5,114 bases of DNA, from the NCBI GenBank assembly GCA_964530555.1, contig CAZHBD010000052.1, forward strand, positions 1 to 5,114, written 5' to 3'. How positions within the stretch are numbered: position 1 is the first letter of the stretch; each line of letters starts with the position of its first letter. This document shows, piece by piece, positions 1 to 5,114 of this stretch. The notes beneath the pieces were generated by a model that did no database searches, was not told the DNA's origin, and saw nothing but the letters and a program-made list of their open reading frames with translations. The position numbers and the translations under genes were made by a program. This DNA comes from CAZHBD01 sp964530555. GTDB taxonomy: Bacteria; Patescibacteriota; Saccharimonadia; Saccharimonadales; AWTP1-31.

Positions 1-14
1 GCTTGGGCTGACAT
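1..14 (-). CDS. Possible start of a gene running off the left edge
   Basis: On the minus strand an ATG (14-12) is preceded by a weak AGGT (26-23) at eight bases and by a candidate promoter at 74-45. Only MSAQ and part of the next codon are visible, so nothing can be said about the product. On the other strand the first 51 bases read AWADIDSYLMGVIILL then stop, an equally weak alternative as the C-terminus of an incoming plus-strand gene. Confidence 0.2.
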
Positions 15-44
15 TGATTCGTACCTGATGGGTGTTATTATTTT

Positions 45-74
45 GTTATAAAAAACATCTCTTTTGAATGTCAG
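45..74 (-). promoter_or_regulatory. Candidate promoter at the left edge
   Basis: The minus strand reads CTGACA (74-69), an 18-base gap and TATAAC (50-45), each five of six to the sigma-70 consensus. It overlaps the 3' arm and T tract of the terminator hairpin, so the two readings compete for the same bases. It would drive a gene leaving the window on the left. Confidence 0.35.
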
Positions 75-258
75 AACCCGTTGTTACGGGCGGTACCATC
101 TGACTTCCAAAAGAGACGTCTCTTTGTGGCGCTTGCTTGTAGGCTTTACGGGCCTGGCCGGCTGATTCTACTTTGGGCTGCCCATTTCTTTCAGCTGCTT
201 CACGGTTGATAGCCGCTTATTCGCGTCTGCGAAGTGCATTTACGGATAAAACTATAGC
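46..258 (-). other. Gene-poor stretch; possible small RNA or tiny frameshifted ORF
   Basis: No recognisable protein gene or tRNA lies here. A candidate promoter at its right end and the strong terminator at its left end frame a possible transcript of about 195 bases. I do not recognise it as tmRNA, SRP RNA or 6S RNA from the bases. A 23-codon ORF (239-168) begins near the predicted transcription start with no Shine-Dalgarno sequence. Its stop TAG directly follows CCCAAAG (177-171). A -1 shift there would continue the frame for 41 codons to a stop at 46. Because that frame runs through the terminator hairpin, coding is doubtful. Confidence 0.3.
50..119 (-). terminator. Long hairpin with six-T tract (strong minus-strand terminator)
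   Basis: Arms 99-119 and 55-75 pair at 18 of 21 positions as DNA. In minus-strand RNA two of the three mismatches become U-G wobbles, leaving one A-A mismatch. The 23-base loop region holds an inner hairpin, CCCGT (77-81) with ACGGG (86-90) around a four-base loop. Six T residues (55-50) follow immediately on the minus strand. The wobble pattern and T tract both favour the minus strand as the transcribed one. It would terminate the thioredoxin-like transcript or a separate small RNA. The stem is much longer than most simple terminators. Confidence 0.75.
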
Positions 259-279
259 TTAGCGAGCAGAATTTTGCAA
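251..279 (-). promoter_or_regulatory. Candidate promoter reading into the left-edge region
   Basis: On the minus strand TTGCAA (279-274) and TATAGT (256-251) are separated by 17 bases. The -10 matches the consensus at five of six positions, the -35 at four. It overlaps the 3' end of the thioredoxin-like gene. A start near 244 and the T tract at 55-50 would give a transcript of about 195 bases. This is sequence matching only. Confidence 0.35.
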
Positions 280-543
280 TCGATCTGGCGCATAGTAAAC
301 AACTTCGTCCATCAGCGGTAGGATGGGTCCCGACCATGATTTTAAAAGAGAGCCATCATTAGCAATAGCAAGAATACTCGGAAACTGCATAATGTCGTAC
401 AACGAAGCCATAGCTGCACCATCGCGACTATCGATGTTAATAAGTTCCATCTGGCGATCAAAGCGCCGACTGAGATCACGGGCGAACTCTTCTAACTGCC
501 GCGCGTATTCTGAGTTTGGTCGGTAGAGAGCAAGGATTTTCAC
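259..543 (-). CDS. Small thioredoxin-fold protein lacking the CXXC active site
   Basis: From GTG 543 this is a 94-residue protein. The order of elements suggests a thioredoxin/glutaredoxin-like fold: strand KILALY, helix SEYARQLEEFARDLSRRF, strand MELINID, a short helix, then QFPSILAIANDGSLLKSW with a probable cis-proline at Pro55, and a final helix LMDEVVYYA. The active-site position after the first strand reads RPNS instead of CXXC, and there is no cysteine in the whole protein, so thiol exchange is not possible. The start is uncertain. An ATG at 600 adds 19 residues but lies in the terminator loop and has no Shine-Dalgarno sequence. The GTG has GGAGG only two bases ahead, unusually close. 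The fold begins right at the GTG, which I prefer. It follows nrdJ on the same strand, behind the terminator, and may depend on readthrough. Its role is unknown. It ends at TAA 261-259. Confidence 0.7.
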   Translation of the reverse strand: MKILALYRPNSEYARQLEEFARDLSRRFDRQMELINIDSRDGAAMASLYDIMQFPSILAIANDGSLLKSWSGPILPLMDEVVYYAPDRLQNSAR

Positions 544-582
544 TCCCTCCAGTGTACCATTGCTTATGCCTCTACGAATAGT

Positions 583-612
583 CAAAAGACCCCATTTCAT
601 TGGGGTCTTTTG
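583..612 (-). terminator. Intrinsic terminator downstream of nrdJ
   Basis: CAAAAGACCCCA (583-594) pairs perfectly with TGGGGTCTTTTG (601-612), giving a 12-base stem around a six-base loop (595-600). It begins 18 bases after the nrdJ stop. The T tract is only four bases and belongs to the stem, so termination may be partial. The hairpin is nearly symmetrical and could act in both directions. The ATG that would give the longest frame of the next gene (600-598) lies in its loop. Confidence 0.85.
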
Positions 613-630
613 GTGGCTGGGTTAGCTGCC

Positions 631-3393
631 CTACGAACAACCCGTAGTACTTCCGCATGAAGTACAGACGTAGCAACTACCAGCACGCTGAGTCTGGTTG
701 CCACAGTTGTAGCACAATGGTGCGGTATCATCGGCCGCCTGCTTGGAAATCGCTGGCTCGTCGGCTGAGACCGCCAGCTTCTCTACTGCTTTTGGCGCCT
801 CAACAACCACATTCTCCACAGAAGCCGGTTGAGCATCAAGCAAACTTGTCTGAGCCTCGGGCATATCATCTATTGAAGCCATGCCTAATTCTAGGCGGTC
901 ATCAAAAGACAAGTACGTGAGCCCTAGACGACGAGCAATGTAGTCGATAACTGAGCTTGCGGTGCGAATCTCCGGGTCGTCCGTAATCCCGGCGGGTGCA
1001 AAGGACATACTAGTAAAGGATTTTACGTAGTCTTTCAGCGGCACACCAAACTGTAAACCGTGGCTTACACTGATTGCAAAAGCATCGAGAATACCTCGCA
1101 AGGTTGAACCCTGCTTGCTGACATTTACAAAGATCTCACCAGGGGTACCGTCGTCATATTCGCCAACAGTCATGTAGCCATGACTATCAGCAACGGTAAA
1201 GGAAAAGGTTCGAGCTGTTCGAACTTTCGGAAGCTCTCGACGTACAGCGCCCTTTACAATAATCTTGTCCGTAATGTCGTCTTTCTCAATCACTTCATTT
1301 GATGCATTAGCACCTTTTTTCGCCATGCTGAGCGGCTGAGCGACCTTACAGTTGTCGCGGTAAATTGCCACCGCTTTTAGACCCATCTTCCAGGCGTCAA
1401 TGTGGAGCTGCTCAACGTCTTCGACTGTAACGTCTTCGGGCATATTGACCGTCTTGCTAATCGCTCCTGAGAGGAAGGGCTGTACGGCAGCCATCATCTT
1501 CACGTGGCCAAGATAATGAATAGCGTTGTCACCCATCGAGCACGAGAAGACTTGGCGATGCTCTGGCTTTAAATGCGGTGCTCCCGTGATGGTTTTTTCT
1601 TCATCGATAAATGTCACAATATCGTCAATCTGCTTCTGATCGTAGCCAAGCACTTTGAGCGCACGAGGCACGGTTTGGTTTACGATGGTCATCGTTCCCC
1701 CGCCGACCAATTTCTTGAATTTAACTAGGCCAAGGTCGGGCTCGATTCCGGTAGTGTCACAGTCCATCATCAGACCGATCGTACCGGTCGGCGCCAAGAC
1801 GCTGGCTTGCGCATTGCGCACACCATACAGCTGACCAAGCTCCACAGCGTCGTCCCAAGCTGCGGCTGCAGCACTCAACAGTTCTTCGGAGACCAAACTC
1901 GCGTCGATATCACTTACCGCTTGTCGGTGCATTTTAAGGACGTTAATCATACCCTCCTGATCTTTGTGGAAGCCCGCAAACGGCCCAACGCGTTTCGCAA
2001 TCTTGGCACTCGTAGCATAGGCATGGCCGGTCATGAGCGCAGTGATTGAAGCGGCAATAGCGCGACCTTCATCAGAGTCATATGGCAGACCCATTGCCAT
2101 CAGCATTGCACCGAGATTGGCATATCCCAGACCAAGCTCACGGTAGGCCTTGGCATTCTTGGTGATGTTCTCTGTTGGATACTCTGAATACCCAACCAAA
2201 ATTTCTTGAGCCGTAAAGACTAACTCGACAGTATGCTTGAAGGCTTCAATATCAAAGCTATTATCTGACTTTAGGTACTTCAGCAGGTTGATGGATGCCA
2301 GGTTACAGGCTGAGTTATCAAGATGCATGTACTCACTGCAGGGGTTGCTGGCATTAATGCGACCAGCATTAGGCGTCGTGTGCCACTTGTTGATCGTCGT
2401 ATCGAACTGCATGCCAGGGTCGGCACATTCCCAAGCTGCTTTTGCAAATTGTCGAAACAAGTCACGTGCCTTAACCGTCTTGACTGGCTTTCCGTTTGTA
2501 ACCGCTCGTAGCTGCCAGTCATCATCGTTGACAACGGCCTGCATAAATTCATCAGTAACTCGCACAGAGTTATTGGCATTCTGATACTGCACACTAAAGG
2601 AATCTTTGCCGTCGAGGTCCATATCCCAACCAGCAGCCTGCAAATCTCGTGCCTTACGCTCCTCTATAGCCTTGGACCAGATAAATTCCTCGACGTCAGG
2701 GTGATCAGCATTCAAAATCACCATCTTAGCAGCACGACGTGTCTTTCCGCCGCTTTTGATTGCCCCTGCTGATGCATCGGCACCACGCATAAAGCTCAAT
2801 GGGCCAGAAGCCGTCCCGGCGCTTTTACCAAGCTTTTCAACAGATGAGCGAAGCGTGCTGAGGTTAATACCCGAGCCGGAACCACCCTTGAAGATCATTC
2901 CCTCTTCTTTATACCAATTGAGGATGGCTGGCATGGTGTCTTCTACTGCCAGGATAAAACAAGCACTCGCTTGCTGCGCGCGACCAGGAGCACCAATATT
3001 AAACCAAACCGGCGAGTTAAAAGCAGCGCGCTGTGTTGCTAACACGTACTTCAGTTCCTCTTTAAAGTCACTCGCCTCTTCATCAGACTCAAAGTACCCC
3101 TCCTGAAGCCCCTGTCGGGTTACCGTATCAACGACACGGTCAATGAGATCGCGCAGTGAGGTTTCGCGGCTCTTGCTGCCCGGGGTACCGGTGAAGTATT
3201 TTTGTGCGACAATGTTAATGGCGTTCAGTGACCAGTCTTCTGGAAAGCTGACATCTTTTTGCTCAAACACCGGTTTTCCGGTGCGTGGATTCATAATAAC
3301 TGCATCACAATTGACCCAGTTGAGTTGGTCGTATGCCTTCGTTTTTGGCTGAGTAAACAGCCTCCTGCGCTCCAGGATTGTACTTTGTCCCAT
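631..3393 (-). CDS. nrdJ: Adenosylcobalamin-dependent (class II) ribonucleotide reductase
   Basis: Cytoplasmic enzyme reducing ribonucleotides to deoxyribonucleotides, using adenosylcobalamin to generate the active-site thiyl radical. It has 920 residues. The start ATG 3393 has GAGGG (3405-3401) seven bases upstream. Visible motifs: FNSPVWFN (125-132); QASACFIL with Cys145, the first redox cysteine; NASNPCSE (347-354) with the Asn350/Cys352/Glu354 catalytic set; SACNL with Cys363, the redox partner eleven residues after the radical cysteine, as in Lactobacillus RTPR; APTGTIG (534-540), the phosphate-binding turn; and the NrdJ-type segment FSCSMGDNAIHYLGHVKMM (616-634). The region 710-830, including GEYDDGTPGEIF, is typical of long NrdJ proteins. 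An Ala/Glu-rich linker (840-890) leads to a six-cysteine tail (Cys894, 897, 907, 910, 913, 919), a zinc-ribbon-like region that may also shuttle electrons. No NrdB-type radical subunit is present nearby. Gene identity is secure; exact substrate level (di- or triphosphate) cannot be read from the sequence. Confidence 0.97.
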   Translation of the reverse strand: MGQSTILERRRLFTQPKTKAYDQLNWVNCDAVIMNPRTGKPVFEQKDVSFPEDWSLNAINIVAQKYFTGTPGSKSRETSLRDLIDRVVDTVTRQGLQEGYFESDEEASDFKEELKYVLATQRAAFNSPVWFNIGAPGRAQQASACFILAVEDTMPAILNWYKEEGMIFKGGSGSGINLSTLRSSVEKLGKSAGTASGPLSFMRGADASAGAIKSGGKTRRAAKMVILNADHPDVEEFIWSKAIEERKARDLQAAGWDMDLDGKDSFSVQYQNANNSVRVTDEFMQAVVNDDDWQLRAVTNGKPVKTVKARDLFRQFAKAAWECADPGMQFDTTINKWHTTPNAGRINASNPCSEYMHLDNSACNLASINLLKYLKSDNSFDIEAFKHTVELVFTAQEILVGYSEYPTENITKNAKAYRELGLGYANLGAMLMAMGLPYDSDEGRAIAASITALMTGHAYATSAKIAKRVGPFAGFHKDQEGMINVLKMHRQAVSDIDASLVSEELLSAAAAAWDDAVELGQLYGVRNAQASVLAPTGTIGLMMDCDTTGIEPDLGLVKFKKLVGGGTMTIVNQTVPRALKVLGYDQKQIDDIVTFIDEEKTITGAPHLKPEHRQVFSCSMGDNAIHYLGHVKMMAAVQPFLSGAISKTVNMPEDVTVEDVEQLHIDAWKMGLKAVAIYRDNCKVAQPLSMAKKGANASNEVIEKDDITDKIIVKGAVRRELPKVRTARTFSFTVADSHGYMTVGEYDDGTPGEIFVNVSKQGSTLRGILDAFAISVSHGLQFGVPLKDYVKSFTSMSFAPAGITDDPEIRTASSVIDYIARRLGLTYLSFDDRLELGMASIDDMPEAQTSLLDAQPASVENVVVEAPKAVEKLAVSADEPAISKQAADDTAPLCYNCGNQTQRAGSCYVCTSCGSTTGCS

Positions 3394-3473
3394 AGTTTTA
3401 CCCTCACTTGATTAGATTTTATGTTGTAAATTTTTGTTTAGAGTCTGGTCTGCAGGCTCTCACTGCACACCTT

Positions 3474-3536
3474 GGCTCCCGTTTGGCTATCTAAAGCATG
3501 GTTGATTATACACACTTAGCTAGACAAAAGGGAGCC
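3474..3536. repeat. Long imperfect inverted repeat between nrdR and nrdJ
   Basis: Arms 3474-3494 and 3516-3536 pair at 18 of 21 positions, starting with a perfect seven-base GGCTCCC/GGGAGCC end. The loop (3495-3515) is 21 bases and contains TATAAT on the minus strand. No T tract follows the stem in the minus direction, so it does not look like a classical terminator of nrdR. It could be a DNA dyad (operator) or a structured mRNA element between the two genes. Confidence 0.75.
3505..3510 (-). promoter_or_regulatory. Candidate -10 element of an nrdJ promoter
   Basis: The minus strand reads a perfect TATAAT. Transcription from it would start near 3498 and give a leader of about 105 bases before nrdJ. 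I see no good -35 at 16-18 bases; the nearest TTGACG lies 25 bases upstream, too far for a standard promoter. It may be an activator-dependent promoter or a chance match. Confidence 0.35.
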
Positions 3537-3545
3537 GTCAAAGGC

Positions 3546-4019
3546 CTACTCTTTGACGTGGCTCGTTTTCCGTTCTCGAATTTCTGATAACTCTTTCTCG
3601 AACCCGGCAATATCTTTAAAGCGTCGATAAACGCTAGCGAAACGCACGTAAGCGACTTCATTGAGATTCGCAAGACGATCCATGACTAGTTGCCCGATTC
3701 TCGAAGTTGAAATTTCGTTGTCTCCGCAGGCGTACAGTTCGTGCTCTATATCAGAAACCAGTTGCTCGAGCTGCATACCAGTGACTGAAGTTTTTTCAGT
3801 CGCACGATAGAGTCCGGCCAGTAACTTATCACGGTTAAAGAGTTCGCGTGTACCAGTATTTTTCACTACAACTAATTGTGGTCTCTCAATGCGTTCGTAA
3901 GTTGTGAAGCGATACTGACACTGCGTACATTCACGGCGCCGTCTTACGGCTTCACCTTCTGCAACATCACGGGACTCAATTACTTTAGTGTCTACTGCCT
4001 GACACTGGCTGCATTTCAT
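3546..4019 (-). CDS. nrdR: Transcriptional repressor NrdR
   Basis: Zinc-finger/ATP-cone repressor of ribonucleotide reductase genes. It senses ATP/dATP and binds paired NrdR boxes. The protein has 157 residues from ATG 4019, the usual family length, and opens MKCSQC as family members do. The N-terminal zinc ribbon has Cys3, Cys6, Cys31 and Cys34, with the RRRREC stretch (residues 26-31) and FTTYERIE (38-45) typical of the DNA-binding part. The ATP-cone occupies about residues 46-136, including VVVKNTGTRELFNRDKLL and the conserved segment EVAYVRFASVYRRFKDI (121-137). A short charged tail follows. The gene lies between ftsZ and nrdJ on one strand, 152 bases ahead of nrdJ, its expected regulatory target. 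Likely NrdR boxes upstream suggest autoregulation. The gene stops at TAG 3548-3546. Confidence 0.97.
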   Translation of the reverse strand: MKCSQCQAVDTKVIESRDVAEGEAVRRRRECTQCQYRFTTYERIERPQLVVVKNTGTRELFNRDKLLAGLYRATEKTSVTGMQLEQLVSDIEHELYACGDNEISTSRIGQLVMDRLANLNEVAYVRFASVYRRFKDIAGFEKELSEIRERKTSHVKE

Positions 4020-4027
4020 ATTGCACA

Positions 4028-4034
4028 CCTCCTT
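4028..4034 (-). promoter_or_regulatory. Strong Shine-Dalgarno site fixing the nrdR start
   Basis: The minus strand reads AAGGAGG here, eight bases before ATG 4019-4017. An in-frame GTG at 4028-4026 would extend the protein by three residues, but it overlaps the Shine-Dalgarno sequence itself. The ATG is therefore the start. Confidence 0.85.
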
Positions 4035-4067
4035 TACTCAATCTGAATGTACTATCGCTATAACCTA

Positions 4068-4083
4068 TCACTATATATAGCGT
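4068..4083. promoter_or_regulatory. Candidate NrdR box 1
   Basis: TCACTATATATAGCGT matches the recalled NrdR operator consensus (ACACTATATATAGTGT) at 14 of 16 positions, including the whole CACTATATATAG core. It lies 48 bases upstream of the nrdR start codon, directly in front of the gene for the protein expected to bind it. This is the stronger half of a likely box pair. A degenerate direct repeat, CTATCGCTA (4052-4060) and CTATCACTA (4065-4073), overlaps its edge with a 13-base period. Confidence 0.7.
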
Positions 4084-4094
4084 CTATAGCCATA

Positions 4095-4123
4095 AGCATA
4101 CCGCTACTGATAGTGGTATGCAA
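4095..4123 (-). promoter_or_regulatory. Candidate nrdR promoter
   Basis: Reading the minus strand, TTGCAT (4123-4118) is followed after 17 bases by TATGCT (4100-4095). The hexamers match the sigma-70 consensus only partly, but the spacing is ideal. Transcription would begin near 4089, about 70 bases before the nrdR ATG. Box 2 would then occupy the spacer and box 1 the first transcribed bases, a layout suited to repression. An alternative -10, TATAGT, lies inside box 1 itself, but I see no good -35 for it. Confidence 0.4.
4101..4116. promoter_or_regulatory. Candidate NrdR box 2, within a larger dyad
   Basis: This 16-base site matches the recalled NrdR box consensus (ACACTATATATAGTGT) at about 10 of 16 positions and keeps the CTA...TAG core. 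It sits inside a wider dyad at 4096-4121 whose outer arms GCATACC and GGTATGC pair perfectly. Its centre is 33 bp from that of box 1, with 17 bases between the boxes. That is close to the roughly three-turn spacing known for paired NrdR boxes. It fills the spacer between the candidate -35 and -10 of the nrdR promoter. The dyad could also fold as an RNA hairpin, but no T tract follows it in either direction, so a terminator is unlikely. Confidence 0.5.
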
Positions 4124-4169
4124 GCATAATATTGCTGTATTATTTAGTACGTTACCCACCAAATAACAC

Positions 4170-5114
4170 CTAAGATATATCGTTGGAATCTGATTGGCTT
4201 TTTTCGGAGCGACGCTTTTTCAGACGTCTGAGAAATGAGGGTTTTTCCAACTCATCTTCTTCACTGCCGGGTGTGGTTGCAGGACTGGAGTTATCTGTAT
4301 CTGGATCGGATACCTCGTCACCACTATGATCAAGAGCCCAGATATTGGGTATTGTGGGTTCTTTGTGAAACTCCTCTGCTCCGGTAGCTTTATCTTGGGC
4401 ATCAAGACTGAGGTCTAAGTCAGGCATGGCAGTTTCGTTAGCATCTTGGCTCTGAGTCGAAGACGCCGTATCACTAACAGTTCCTGGCACCGAGCCTGTG
4501 GCGGCAAGCGTGGCTGGCTGCGCACGATTGGCAAAATAGGCGGCATCGAAGCCAGTCGCAACTACAGTAATAATAATCTCACCCTCAAGATCAGGGTTTA
4601 TAGTTGCCCCAAAGATGATATTGGCATCAGGGTCAGCTGCCGCAGTAATGGTTTCAGCCGCCGTGTTGATCTCATGCATCGAGATGTCGTTGCCGCCTAT
4701 AACATTAAAGAGAATTCCCCGGGCTCCGTCGATAGACACCTCTAACAGGGGAGATTCGATAGCCTGCTGGGCAGCCTGGATGGCACGATTCTCTCCACTC
4801 GCACGCCCAATACCCATCAGCGCCGAACCAGCGTTACTCATGACAGCCTTAACATCAGCAAAGTCAAGGTTGATAAGACCATGGACTGTAATTAAATCAG
4901 AAATCCCTTGTACACCCTGTCGCAGGACATCATCAGCAACCTTAAATGCTTCTAGTAGTGGCGTCTGACGATCGATGGTCTGGAGCAATCGGTCGTTAGG
5001 TATAACAATCAGAGTATCAACAGCCTGACGCAGATTCTCAATCGCTTTTTCTGCATTTGCACGACGTTTCTCGCCTTCGAAAGCGAATGGTTTTGTAGCA
5101 AAACCTACAACGAG
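4170..5114 (-). CDS. ftsZ: Cell division protein FtsZ, 5'-truncated by the window edge
   Basis: Tubulin-like GTPase that polymerises into the cytokinetic Z-ring at midcell. The frame is open from base 5114, so 314 C-terminal residues are visible. By comparison with E. coli FtsZ, roughly 130 N-terminal residues, including the GGGTGTG GTP-binding loop, lie outside the window. A TTG at 4988 is internal and not the start, because family sequence (ATKPFAFEGEKRR, then TLIVIPNDRLL) continues upstream of it. Fragment residues 82-88 are NLDFADV, the T7 synergy loop with the catalytic aspartates. The strands ARGILFNVIGG and EGEIIITVVATGFD follow. After about residue 195 comes a Ser/Asp/Glu/Thr-rich disordered linker, then EKPSFLRRLKKRR near residues 290-302. 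This matches the conserved C-terminal peptide that binds FtsA/ZipA-type partners, followed by a basic Ser-rich tail. The gene ends at TAG 4172-4170, 150 bases before nrdR. Confidence 0.97.
   Translation of the reverse strand, partial: LVVGFATKPFAFEGEKRRANAEKAIENLRQAVDTLIVIPNDRLLQTIDRQTPLLEAFKVADDVLRQGVQGISDLITVHGLINLDFADVKAVMSNAGSALMGIGRASGENRAIQAAQQAIESPLLEVSIDGARGILFNVIGGNDISMHEINTAAETITAAADPDANIIFGATINPDLEGEIIITVVATGFDAAYFANRAQPATLAATGSVPGTVSDTASSTQSQDANETAMPDLDLSLDAQDKATGAEEFHKEPTIPNIWALDHSGDEVSDPDTDNSSPATTPGSEEDELEKPSFLRRLKKRRSEKSQSDSNDIS

Noticed and set aside
60..100. tRNA or tmRNA T-arm resemblance around GGTTCTGACATTC
   Set aside because: It lacks the GTTCRANNC T-loop pattern, no acceptor or anticodon arm can be drawn, and no tag-peptide frame is evident.
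323..526. 67-codon plus-strand ORF opposite the thioredoxin-like gene
   Set aside because: Its translation looks like an antisense product and it has no supporting signal; the minus-strand frame has a coherent fold pattern.
657..3352. Plus-strand and alternate-frame ORFs of 60-116 codons across the nrdJ region
   Set aside because: They lie opposite or inside a fully conserved 920-residue NrdJ reading frame and show no recognisable domains; they are shadows of its codon pattern.
3441..3459. Small hairpin GAGTCTG/CAGGCTC as a terminator of nrdR
   Set aside because: The stem is perfect only with a G-U pair on the plus strand and neither side is followed by a T run; on the minus strand it has a C-A mismatch.
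4096..4121. Dyad as a terminator for ftsZ
   Set aside because: No T tract follows the stem on either strand, and its position and core fit an NrdR operator better.
4220..4968. ORFs in other frames within ftsZ, up to 117 codons
   Set aside because: The FtsZ frame is unambiguous across this span and the overlapping frames have no family-like sequence or ribosome-binding site.
4986..4988. TTG as the start of ftsZ
   Set aside because: FtsZ-specific sequence (ATKPF, EGEKRR, VIPNDRLL) continues in frame upstream to the window edge.

Overview
The window carries a same-strand block of housekeeping genes, all read on the minus strand (right to left). In transcription order they are ftsZ (cell division GTPase, 5' end cut by the right edge), nrdR (ribonucleotide reductase repressor), nrdJ (adenosylcobalamin-dependent class II ribonucleotide reductase) and a small cysteine-free thioredoxin-fold protein. 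About 260 bases at the left edge hold no confident gene. No mobile element, CRISPR array, rRNA or tRNA is visible.

Organism: a bacterium using the standard code; TGA is not read as an amino acid in any of these genes. The order ftsZ - nrdR - class II RNR, together with the divergent FtsZ and NrdJ sequences, reminds me of Candidatus Saccharibacteria (TM7) and related Patescibacteria. This is recall plus inference, not a search result, and I hold it at roughly 0.6.

Layout: 4170-5114 ftsZ; 4020-4169 an intergenic region with a candidate promoter and a likely pair of NrdR boxes; 3546-4019 nrdR; 3394-3545 an intergenic region with a consensus TATAAT inside the loop of a long imperfect inverted repeat; 631-3393 nrdJ; 583-612 an intrinsic terminator; 259-543 (or up to 600) the thioredoxin-like gene; 1-258 a region with a strong minus-strand hairpin plus six-T terminator and candidate promoters, possibly a small RNA.

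How it fits together: NrdR is the ATP/dATP-sensing repressor of ribonucleotide reductase genes. The operator-like sites lie in front of nrdR itself, so nrdR and probably the downstream nrdJ would be under autoregulated control tied to dNTP supply. The thioredoxin-like gene sits just beyond a terminator with a short T tract and may be reached by readthrough. The protein content is ordinary; the points worth checking are in the spacers between genes.
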